Origin: Macrolepiota albuminosa
Lineage: Eukaryota > Basidiomycota > Agaricomycetes > Agaricales > Agaricaceae
DNA length: 64,000 bases
Assembly (NCBI GenBank): GCA_027475525.1
Contig: JAMWFC010000049.1
Location: 5,192,947 to 5,256,946, forward strand
Direction: 5' to 3'
Program-made: the position numbers and the translations under genes
Shown here: positions 34,197 through 44,112 of the stretch, piece by piece
Layout: each line of letters opens with the position of its first letter
Numbering within the stretch: position 1 is the first letter of the stretch
The notes under the pieces: generated by a model
Told to the model about the DNA's origin: nothing
Database searches by the model: none
The model's input: only the letters and a program-made list of their open reading frames with translations

Positions 34197-35285
34197 TGAT
34201 GCCAGTATTGACAGGACATGGCCTAGCAAACACATTCCTCATGTCCTCATTGATACGTCTACCTCACTAGAGGTAGACAATAAAAGCACAAAAAGTTCCA
34301 AATATAATCTAAATAATGCTGAAAACTGTAAGCATAAGAGTTGAAAACTGTAGACTCAGGCAGAGCTCACCAAAAGAATCAACCCTGACCCATGAAAAGG
34401 GCAACTTATCAGCCAGCCAGAGCAGTAAACATGTGCAGAGAGATTGTGATCAAACCTTGATGGAACGGCAGCAGCCAATGGGTGGCTGTGCCCAGCAAGG
34501 GCAAGATTTTGGCATGAGCTCCAAGATCACATCACCTATCAAGCATGCCTGTGAGTCCATTGTCCCCAACCCCAAAACTTGTTGTACTTCCACATCACCA
34601 CTCCACACCACAACCAACTGTGTGCCTGGAACCCAAAGAGGAAGTGAAAGGAGCATGATGAAGGGAAGAAAAGGAAGCAGGAGAGGAAACAAAGGAAGAA
34701 AAGGGTGATTTGGCTGAAGAAAATAATGGATGAACTATCAGCCACTACAACGTGTAACATGTACTGGCAGTGCAGCAACTGGGCCCAGACCTAGTAAAAA
34801 CCAGTTCCAGACACATAAAATAACAAAACTCGAGGCAAACACACAGTACCTGTATGGTCCGTGCATCAGAGAAAGAAGTATAAAGAGGGTAGGAATTTAG
34901 GGAGGCCTGGCAAGTAATCTAATCACCTTGCCATGGCTTGGGGTCCCCAGGGAGTGGACTACTTAGGCCTACAAGCAATGAGATTCACTTTGGGTTTTAG
35001 ATTTGTACCCAACTTTTGAGTGCAAACTTTTAAGTTTACATTCAATTTAAAACAATTAAAATTATAACACCACTTTTACAAAGTGTGCACATGTGTACCA
35101 TTAGCCCCATGTACTTTGTGAAGTAAAGTTGAAATATAATAAAAGTTCAGTCTTATTTCACTAAGACTACTTTTCCATAAAGTAAACTTTCACTTTTGCA
35201 TCATCATTGATTTGACTCTTGACACTACTGTACATAACCCATTGATTACTATGTTATTTTATCATATGATGGATGACTTCAGAAC
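34197..35285. other. Right part of the locus hit by element B, then AT-rich DNA
   Basis: 34202-34352 continues the frame of the decayed gene left of element B. 34316-34708 is a second Ser/Lys-rich open stretch with KGRKGSRRGNKGRKG at its end, without recognisable domain. 34800-35285 is AT-rich with no gene seen. Confidence 0.35.
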
Positions 35286-35786
35286 TTGGAGTTCGACAAT
35301 TCTGATATTGATGTATCTGATGATGTTGTATTCATGACAGGTGAAAGTCCTGTCAAGTATGCAATTCACAGTACAAATCACATGTATAGATTTACTTCCA
35401 AGTTCCATGTAAGACATGTAATCTATTTTGAAAAACTGTTGCTGAACATCCTGCAGTTAAAAGAGGATTTGCAATGGTTTTACTCACTCCACAAATTGGT
35501 TGTTATGGGGTCAACTAGACCAATGTTTATCAAGATGGCTTCTATGGATGAATTAACAGACCCTGCTAATACCAGCATTTCCAACTATCTGACCAAACAC
35601 ACTGCTGTATTGATCAAAGGTGTTGATCACATAGATGGTTTCACCATGCATCACAGCAGCCCATCCTTTTTGATGAACTACTCTATCTTCTCAAGACCAA
35701 CTGATTTATATCTGTCAACTACATTACCATACTTCGTGAACTTAGAAGAGCAAATGTCAGCCATAAAAAACTCAAAAGAGTTGTGA
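35286..35786 (+). CDS. Hypothetical ORF, 166 codons
   Basis: An open stretch without recognised domain (acidic N-terminus DNSDIDVSDDVVF, central LLLNILQLKEDLQWFYSL, C-terminal STTLPYFVNLEEQMSAI). CpG-poor like its surroundings, so it may be a decayed transposon ORF. It is longer than chance openings nearby, which is the only reason to list it. Confidence 0.3.
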   Translation: MEFDNSDIDVSDDVVFMTGESPVKYAIHSTNHMYRFTSKFHVRHVIYFEKLLLNILQLKEDLQWFYSLHKLVVMGSTRPMFIKMASMDELTDPANTSISNYLTKHTAVLIKGVDHIDGFTMHHSSPSFLMNYSIFSRPTDLYLSTTLPYFVNLEEQMSAIKNSKEL

Positions 35787-35823
35787 TGTAACATGATGAG
35801 AGGTGTTGTGCAGACTTCATTAT

Positions 35824-36003
35824 AGATAACACGGATACTCATAAGTATCCTAATCCTCAGTTTGTGTTGTAACAACTGTATTCTGTACCCAGATAACACG
35901 GATACTCGTAAGTATCTTAATCTATGGTACAGTTAGTCCGCGTCGCATAAGTCTGTAAGTAATGTCTACTCACCCTCAGTTTGTGTTATAACAACTGAGG
36001 GTG
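35824..36003 (+). repeat. Interleaved direct repeats and a hairpin
   Basis: AGATAACACGGATACTC with a following AAGTATC occurs at 35824 and 35891 (period 67). CCTCAGTTTGTGTT plus AACAACTG occurs at 35855 and 35974 (period 119). The second copy forms a perfect 10-bp stem, ACCCTCAGTT/AACTGAGGGT (35973-36003). Probably a remnant of a mobile element. Confidence 0.6.
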
Positions 36004-36169
36004 TCATCCGTTGGGTATCATAATATACACTCTGATTCTGCTTTGTCTGTGCAGATAAGTGTGATATGAATGAAAGGTAATTGTGTCTTTCTTTGATCGT
36101 GCACTTACGGTGTCCATTGGCCACAGATCTCAACAATTGTAGCACTACTTACTGCCTGTAAGAATAATA

Positions 36170-36373
36170 CACTGCTGGTGCCAGAACCTGTTTCCATCAG
36201 AAAAAGTGTTGAAGAAATGTGTCATGCAATTTCCAACATACATATTTCCAAGGGAAAAAGATTTGAGACAATGGAAAAATGCCTTTTTCTAAGGCAAAAA
36301 GTTGCCAAAGAAATGGTATGACACATTTCTTTGTCACATTTTCTGGTGGAAACAGGTTCTGGCACCAGCAGTG
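36170..36373 (+). mobile_element. 204-bp MITE with long terminal inverted repeats
   Basis: The left end CACTGCTGGTGCCAGAACCT and the right end are inverted repeats over about 55 bp with few mismatches. Both arms contain GAAATGTGTCAT. ATA flanks both ends (36167-36169 and 36374-36376), a likely 3-bp target duplication. There is no coding capacity. It lies 121 bp upstream of the ATG of the two-exon gene at 36495. Confidence 0.75.
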
Positions 36374-36494
36374 ATAGGGCCTGTACGGTCGCGATCGTGT
36401 TTGTGAGGCCACGTGATGTGGACGTGACGCTTCTCAATTGTACTTGGGACGTCTTGGCCAACATGGAGGACAGCGCACTCCAGTTCTGCCTGAC

Positions 36495-38399
36495 ATGAAA
36501 GCCCAACTACTTGCCAACCAAGACTCTCGAGATGCTCAGGATCTAGAAGAGTTCATGGAGGCTGAGCAGAGGAGAAGAGAGATCTATGGAAGTGAAGGGA
36601 GTGAAACAGAAGGCTCGACCTACGAAAGTCAGCCAGAAGATACTCTGCAGGAATACGATCGCGGGATATCCCAGGAGGGCTCTGAGGGGGCCGTCGATTA
36701 TGAATCTGACGATGAACTTGGCGGATGGGATTTGAAAGAGGCAAGCGCCGTATATCGTCTACACAAAGAGGGCGACAACAGCGAAATTGAAGCCAGTATT
36801 GTAATCCAACAGAGGTCGACGTCCCGTGAGGTCCCACTTCCTCCACGGATAAGTCCAATAGCTCGCCCGCGTCAACATGTGTTTCAGACTTCTTACAACT
36901 CATCAAAGGCTCGTTCCTCTGACTCTGCATCGACCAACGTGAAGAAACAGTCCAGGATGACGTCCGTAAAGCCAGTCAATCAAACCAGGGGGAAATCTAA
37001 GCATCATGTTTTTGACGGTGAAGTAGAAACCCGTCTACGCACCCCAGTTCGAGTGGCTTCACAAAGGAGGAATGATGTGTCCAAGGAAGAGGAGATTGAA
37101 CAGGAACCACGTCCAGCAGCGAAAGCCCAGGGAAAACAGAAGGCTACTTCTCCTGAAGAAAGTGCCAAATCGTCTCAAGAGGACTTGGTGCGACAATCCT
37201 CTCCTCCCCTTGCCTCAGAATCGGGTACATCAGACAGCCAGTCTCTACGACATTCCTTTCCAAAATCCTCATTAGGCTCCCAAGCTGAGCTTTTGCTTGG
37301 TGACGTTGGCTCGTCCCCCAGCAAACCAAAACCAATGCTGCTGGCGACACGGCGGGGACCGATGCCAGGAAAACGGAAGAGAGAGGTCTCGTCAAATGAA
37401 ATGTTGGAAGAAACTCGATCACCAGCTACCGAACCTTTAACTGAGGACGCTCGAAAGCATCATTCCAGATCTAGGAATCGATCCACTGATGCTTTTGACA
37501 CACCCGAAATTGCGCAAGGTATGGTTTGGTTCCATTCAAAAGCGAAATGTTCGTTTATGAACTTGTGATCCTCCGCAGATACTAGTTCGGGACACGTGGA
37601 GAAGCGTAAGCATAACCTCCAGCGACGACTCCCGTCTGCTGAGCGTGAGTCTGATGATGCCTCTCAAGAGGAGGAATTCGAGCAAGGACAACCACACTCG
37701 AGCCGCGCGCCCTCTCGTTTCAATACGCCGTATCATCCATATCTACCACCATCATACCCAACTTATCAAATGCCTGACCAGCAACAACCCATAAATACCA
37801 TACTGCAAGATCCCCGTGCCCATCACATCCTCACACAGGCCATGCAACAGATCTTTGCCATCGAAAATGGCGCCTGGGGTCCTCCTCCTCCTCCTGTCCG
37901 TGGTTCAACGCCTTTTACGCCGAAACATCGCGGCCGCCACCGCAAATACCTGCCACCGTTGCCCATATATTCCACGCCCATACATCATCCACACCATTCC
38001 TATGATCCCATGTTGTCTAATGCTACACTTCCGCCCTCGTCTCCCGAGGTGCCTTCGTCGCCGGGTACGAGCGCCAGTAGTGTACAGCCTCGGAAAAAGT
38101 CACTTGTCGAACGGAGTCAGTCCCGGGGACGGAGGGTCTCCTTCAGAGAGGAGGAGAGCAAGATTGATGCGTTTAGTGATCCATACACTGACAGAGCTTG
38201 TTTGCCTCATCGGTGGCATGTGGGTAGTTCTGGATCAAAAAAAAGCAGTAAAAAAGGGAAGGACAATGCGCAGGATGAGCGTTTGATGTCATATTCAGAG
38301 GAAGAGTGCGAGCCTACGTCTCAGCTTCAGGTCATGAAACGAGGACGGTCATCGACAAGACATCAGACGCCGGGTCCTTGTTCTCGTGAAACCCCATAA
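36495..38399 (+). CDS. Two-exon host gene, low-complexity nuclear-type protein (614 aa)
   Basis: Exon 1 36495-37518, intron 37519-37578 (60 nt, GTATGG...CGCAG), exon 2 37579-38399. The joined length divides by three and ends with TAA. The protein is hydrophilic and disordered: acidic N-terminus (EFMEAEQRRREIYGSEGSE), many S/P/E/K stretches, basic patches (GKRKREVSS; RSQSRGRRVSFREEE), and a proline/histidine/tyrosine-rich middle (YHPYLPPSYPTYQMP). No domain recognised. CpG content and codon use are normal, unlike the decayed flanks, which argues for a living host gene. An upstream exon cannot be excluded: the frame is open for 19 codons before the first ATG. Confidence 0.6.
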
Positions 38400-38846
38400 C
38401 GAGACATTCGTCGAGCACCCGTTGCTCGAAACAAGTCTCGTGCTTAGGAGTCAGGTCGAATGGTGCCAGTACAGTCCTTTCGTTTTATTTCCGATACCCG
38501 CTGGGGCCTTGCCCTATGTCGGGTTCTACTGCTGTATGTACACTCCCTATATACTGACCCTGTCTTTTGTCTCTTCCTTCCTCTAATGATACCGGTACCC
38601 GCTCGTGTGGTGGCCTTGGTGCGCCCGGAGTTGGGCTGCGTTCCTTATTATGCCCCATGGTGGCGGATCAATTGTGAACTAGTGGTGTAGTAGGTTTGAG
38701 TTCTCCCTGCTTGGGATCTTTCACCTCATTCGTGGCTTCCTCTTTCTTAGCCTGATGTTTTTGGGGGTCTCCGGACGTTCTTTCCGATAGTGCATCAAAT
38801 TTCATGTCTGACATTTGATCACGTGTCACATAGTTATTCATGTGTA

Positions 38847-39978
38847 AGGTAGGGGACGTGAGGTACTCGCACGCTTAGTCAGAATGCTTAGTAAGCGCCA
38901 AGAGCGGCAAAAAAGCCAAGTTTCGAAAACCAAAAAAATTATATAGAGGATAGGAAAGACTAGACAGATAATAAGAAGCAATTTTCTTTTCATATTCCTC
39001 CTTCAGTTCCCTTGCAATTTCTGGAGGCAATGTACGATGTCCATGGTATTTCCGATTAGCCCAGGCTGCTTGTGATCCTGTCAAACCCTGACAATATGCA
39101 TCAATAAATCGTGCAGCTCGATTTGCATATCTGAGTTATAGAAGCAATGAAAAGAGGACCCAAAGCATCAAATAGGTAACATACCTCTGGATTTGAATTA
39201 AAGGAATCGAGTCTAGACACTCCCGCACATTCTGCTCCATATCATCAATGCCTGAGGTTGCAGTTGTGTTTCGATACAGGAGTTTGGCAGCACCCCAGTA
39301 CTGCTCTATAAAGTTGAGCTCACAGTGGTACTAAAAATCGCAAAGGTGCCCCCTAGCAGTGATGATTTTCGTCATCTTCTTCAAGGTCAGAGTCTTCATC
39401 TCCGTTACTCTGTACATCATTTTCATCATCATCTTTCCAGAAAACAAGCTCAAGAGGTTTATCATCTTCGATTTGAGGCTGGGGAGAAGGGTCGATATCC
39501 TCAGAGTCAGAACTAGAAAATGTGTCCGATTTCTTGGTGGATTTTGCTTGGGAAAGATTCTCCAGACGTGCTCGCTTTGCTTTCGATCGTCTTCCCATTG
39601 TTTTGGGCGTGCTTTAGCTCAAATTTCACTCGCAAATTCACCCCCTCTCTCCTTGAACCTCGCTCCGATGGATCACGTGATTGCTTAGTAAGTGGCCAAA
39701 TTCTGGTCGTCCCCTTCTCCTGATTTTCTGTTTTCTGTCTCAAACGCATCGAAAGGTGATATTTTCAAGTTTTTCATGAATTGTTTAAAGTTACTATATC
39801 TCACCCATATGTATCATATTTTGAAAATTGAAAGCTACGAATTCCGCCAAACCCTCAACACAATGTTTTCTAGGACCAATTTATCTGCTATTCGACGTGT
39901 GGTTGAAGAATTTGAGCTCGTTGTCAACACCCGTTCAAGCTTATGTAAGGGGGTGCGGGTACCTCGCGTCCCCTACCT
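38847..39978 (-). mobile_element. Tc1/mariner-like element, internally deleted (1,132 bp)
   Basis: 26-bp terminal inverted repeats AGGTAGGGGACGTGAGGTAC (38847-38872; inverse at 39953-39978) with three mismatches, flanked by TA on both sides (38845-38846 and 39979-39980). On the minus strand the interior codes for the two ends of a transposase without its middle. Confidence 0.8.
38875..39598 (-). pseudogene. DDE transposase, N- and C-terminal ends fused by deletion
   Basis: ATG at 39598 opens a basic then acidic N-terminus (MGRRSKAKRARLENLSQAK; DSEDIDPSPQPQ), interrupted after DDENHHC at 39353. Just downstream another frame gives CELNFIEQYWGAAK, the end of a DDE_3/Tc1-type catalytic domain with its acidic residue. 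Next is NVRECLDSIPLIQIQR, a probable intron (GTATGTTACC...), and YANRAARFIDAYCQGLTGSQ with AAWANRKYHGHR. The helix-turn-helix and the first catalytic acids are missing. It is a non-autonomous derivative of a transposon type common in mushroom genomes. Confidence 0.7.
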
Positions 39979-40636
39979 TATTTACTTGTCTTGGTCTGCA
40001 CAGCCGCAGTCCTCAGCACGTGAGTTACCAGTGCACCCAAACTTGAATTTGACATCTTTGTTCATAACGCAGTGGAAATCGGCGCTGTGCGTTAAGACTT
40101 TATGCTGTGAATTTTGTTATACCTTCAATATTGAAAACGTTAATGAGACCTCGATGCTGCGTTTGTTCACAATTTTTAAATCAGATGCATTAACCTTCTT
40201 TCATGTCTCGTCACTTTCTTAGTTACCATAATTTGCACACCATTTATGCTATGCTCCTCTTTTTCGCCCCCCGAAGGTTCCATTTTTTCTGGGAACATTT
40301 CAATTGATGGCTTCCGCATTTCTAGATACTAGACATCGCCACTTCTGGACTTGATCTCTGGTCTACCTTTACAAAACAGACCCTGTCTATTCTTTTTGGA
40401 AACAAATCGAAGTTTTGGTGTTTCAATGTCATCATTTTGTCGTAAGTTGCTATTCTTAGTCCCAATGTTTTTCGGTCGTCTTTGTCTCTCATCTCTATTC
40501 TTGAGGCTCTCTTTCACTGTTGGTTGCCTGCCCTAAACCTGAGGTGCTATTTAAATATGGGTCGCTCAGTTTCTTTTGTGTTTGCTTTCCTTTCTGACCT
40601 TCCTTTGCCCACCGTCTTCTCATTCCGTCTACGAGC
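39979..40636. other. Interval without a clear gene
   Basis: T-rich plus strand; short open stretches only. Possibly introns or the 5' region of the gene that follows. Confidence 0.3.
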
Positions 40637-41248
40637 ATGAGCATTCTTTTGGGCTCCGCTACTGTCCCCGCTGTTTTTAATTGCACTGTCACTCAGAGCA
40701 CTGTTTCTCCAGCCGTTCTCCATAGTCTGGGTCTTTTTTCTTTGTTCGGTCAACAGCCACTTCTGCTCGTCACTTCGTACCATTCCCATACAGCGTTCTC
40801 ATGCCTTATCACTTTTTCTGTTTCTGCCGATGATTTTCTTGTTACTCTTGGTATTGATTGGTTTGCTCAATATCGCGAAATATCTATTTGCATCAGTCAA
40901 TATCTGCCCTCGCTTGACTCTGTTTCATTTCTTTCCCCTCCCTGTTCAAATGGTATGTTTTTTTCTTCTTTCTTTTCTTTTTTCCTCACTTACTTGTCTT
41001 CAGGTTGTGGCCTACCTGCCTTGTGTCCGCCACCATCTCCACGTCAGGCTCTTGTTTCTTCTCAGCATGTTCCTAATCGTTCTTTTGTATTAAAACTATG
41101 AAAATATTATTCTCCAGTTTTGGGTCGTCTGAATATTTATTGTCATCATTTAGTTTTGATCTGTTGCAGGAGATGCTTGCCCGTCATGGTCTTTTAAAAC
41201 AAACACAAATCACCCGTCAAGCAAAGCGCCAACTTCCGAATCAATGAG
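40637..41248 (+). CDS. Hypothetical spliced gene (partly resolved)
   Basis: The open stretch from ATG 40637 (MSILLGSATVPAVFNCTVTQ...) includes DDFLVTLGIDWFAQYRE, whose hydrophobic-LG-x-DW pattern resembles the flap end of retropepsin-like folds. A second coding piece follows an acceptor near 41170 (EMLARHGLLKQTQITRQAKR) and stops at 41248. Exon borders between them are not certain. Alternative: a decayed gene. Confidence 0.3.
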
Positions 41249-42054
41249 AAGTCCACATCGTCGTCTGAAAGATTGGTCACGGTTTGTCCAATTCCTGCAA
41301 ATGTTCTGATCTTGCACTTAAACAATTATTGCAGCTCAGCCACTCTCTCAGCGGCCCCCTCAACCTATTGCAATACCCTCACATCGGCCTCCTGAAAACA
41401 TAATCTTCAGCACTTGGAATGGAAAAACAGATATCTGGCAATTCGGGCGTCTCGTATGATTTCTTACTTCTGTCTATAGCGAAGACATGATGCAAATCGT
41501 CTTCCCAGGGAATCACTTGTCAAAGCCGCCGTATGTCGACAACAGCTATAGACTCAGGATGGAGGAGGTCAGGCATATTAGCAAAGCAGACAAATCTGTA
41601 GAAAGAATGATTTGACTTACTCCCAAGTAGCTATGAGAGTGTCTGTGAATCGAGGGGTATAAGGCAATAGCATGGTGTCTTTCTTTATTCATGTTGACCA
41701 TTCTCTGATCAATGAGCACTACAGTGTACATCCACCGGTATTGACTTGGTGAACAAAAAAAAATATGGGAAAAGATTAGGTGCTAACCAACAATTTTTAA
41801 TGGTAAAAACCACTCTGCTTCAGCCTATTTCTATCAATCATGCCAAACTTATGCTAACACAACATGTTTAAACTTGTCAATATAAGATTCAATGGCATGC
41901 CAAGTTATCTTTCACGATTGCCTACTATTAGAAACACAAGAAGGACAGATGCTTTTCCCCTGCTGGTGTTGGACAATTTGCAAGTTTGATGAATGTGAGG
42001 AAAATACTCAAGGACAGGTTAGTAACATATATTTTTTTTGGCTCAGCGGTTTGT
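41249..42054. other. Interval with weak minus-strand coding signal
   Basis: Minus-strand 41546-41731 reads VVLIDQRMVNMNKERHHAIA and is followed by a donor-like GTAAGTC, suggesting exons of an unrecognised gene. Nothing firmer seen. Confidence 0.25.
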
Positions 42055-43093
42055 TCAATGACTTGAGCGACTCCAGACACCACACTCCAAACAAAGCAAT
42101 TGATCCCAGAAACATTTCCATTTGGTCAATGCCTCTACACAAATGAGTTGATCGGTATATGGATTTCCAAAAATCGCAGCACAAATGATATTGCAGCCAG
42201 TCTCACATGCAGAAGGTGTTATACAACTCTCTGGTCTTCTTCTTCCGAGCCATGCCCAGGTGAGTCGTTTCTGCATTTCAAACAGCGCATTCCTCCCGAC
42301 CAAGCATATCATTTGGTCAGGCAAAGCCAAATGGGCATTTCGATTCGTGTCATATAGAATGCCTTCCTTGATTTGTTTCTATGGTGAGTGAGCATAAGCT
42401 TCAGAACTAACTCAACACTTACCTCAGTGTATTGATGGCAGATGAGATAATATATAACAGGTTGGCATAAGTGCAAATTACAGCTTGTTATTGTGTCCAA
42501 AATGATCATTTCGAATTCTTTTTTTTGTTCAACCCCTAGAATGGAATCCACGAGAATATGGTATTTGTCCCATTGCCGCAAAGAAGATGGAAATGTCCTT
42601 CGAATTCTATTCGCCGCACTTTGGAAAAGCATTGAACATTCATATTTAAACGACATGTGTAACAATGCTTTCAAGAAAAAAGGCGCAAGGAGTGCGTGAT
42701 TAATGCAGTGACTGTTCAGAAACTGTTATCATTCAACATCATAGATGAAATGACCATGACGTACCCTTCAATATTACAAATTGCACCTAGCAAAGCCTAA
42801 ATATTTACCGCACTGTCCTTGGACATATCGAGCAATGTCATTCTATTCATCATATCAGATTGACATAACAGTTGTGTGAAATAAGGCGATGCTTGACTGA
42901 GAACGGAAATGTGAATGCAGAAGATGATGGTGTCAGTTGCCTTGACAAGGACATTTCCATCAGTGAACAAGAATTGTGTCACGATATGCTCCGTATTGAC
43001 TACAGTTGCCAGGGAAGGACCACTCTCCATTATCATGTGTGTCAGTGTGATGGAAGATAAGTTAAACTCATTACCCCTTTTTACAGTTACCAT
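42055..43093 (-). CDS. BTB/POZ-domain protein gene, possibly degenerate
   Basis: The first coding piece (43093 to about 42800) has the BTB core: FLFTDGNVLVKATDTIIFCI, HISVLSQASPYFTQLL. The next (42674-42423) has KALLHMSFKYECSMLF and a helix RIRRTFPSSLRQWD, as in the many BTB proteins of mushrooms. A clear intron at 42379-42422 (GTAAGTGTTG...CATAG) leads to a cysteine-containing C-terminal part (LPDQMICLVGRNALFEMQKR; LLCLECGVW) ending at 42055. BTB domains mediate dimerisation, often as ubiquitin-ligase adaptors or in transcription control. The intron after the first piece and the true ATG are unclear. The AT-rich composition suggests an ageing paralogue. Confidence 0.55.
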
Positions 43094-43240
43094 TTAAACA
43101 GTTTCACTTCTCTGTTAAGGTCTGAAATGCAAAATATGAACCACAATGTTACCATGGATGTGAACCAGCCTGTTCAACAATGCAATGGTGACCATTGGGG
43201 CCCAAACAGTGAGTGCCAAATTCTTGTAGCTTTAGAAAAC

Positions 43241-43987
43241 TGTCAGGTTCCGCTGAGTCGGGGGCTTTCCGGGAAAGCGATCGCCCTTACAATGCGGACT
43301 TGGCCCACGGATACTCAGGTGTCTGGAACTCCGGGGCTAGGACTCCGGGGTTCAAGACATGGATAGGGGAATCCCGGGAAAGGGGACTTAGTCCAGGGGT
43401 TTTGGGTGATAGGTAACTGGGGATTTTGGGTGGGGGTCGAGTCGTGAACCAGAGGTTCTAAGACGAGACCAAGTTAGTAAATTAGAGTCGCGAAGTGCGT
43501 ACCAGTCTTAGAGCACGCGAATATCCAAGCGTGCCAGTCAAGCGTGCCAGTCAATGCGTACCAGTCAAATAGAGGGCACGCAACAATCCAAGTAATGCAA
43601 AGTATGTAATATCAAGACTACCAAATACAACAGGGAGCTACGCTATAAGTACTACGGGGCCGGGTCTCGGGGTTCCGGGATGTCTGGGATGGTGTTCCAG
43701 GGGTCATTGAGTAGCGGCAGGAGCTGCATACTGGGATCGCGTGTGTGGGGCGCGCGATCAATTGGCGCAGATGGAGCCATGATGCATGATGCGTGATGGC
43801 CGGAAACGAGTTGTGTGACCCGATCGGTGATCGGGGCTGGTGGCGGCTGATGGCGGTCCTGATGCGTGTGATGGCGGTGCCGGCGGTCGTGATGGCAGGG
43901 CGTGTCCTGTGGGGTCGGAGGGAGGGTCCCGGATGGTGTTCCGGGGATGTCCCGGGGTGGGCCCGGAGGGGAGGGGTCGTGACATCA
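43241..43987 (-). repeat. 3' LTR of element E (747 bp)
   Basis: On the minus strand it runs TGATGTCACGACCC...GGAACCTGACA (TG...CA). The start is fixed by the adjacent polypurine tract. The end is fixed by a related decayed copy at 3087-3265 that stops at the same base. Confidence 0.85.
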
Positions 43988-44112
43988 CCCCCCCTTCAGC
44001 GCTGAGACCCTCTGAGGCGCACGTAGCCGGTGGTCTGGACCGGGGTCCAACCGTGGGATCTGGCACCTGACTCGCCACGTATCGAAAAAAAATTTTACCG
44101 TCAAGTTCAACC

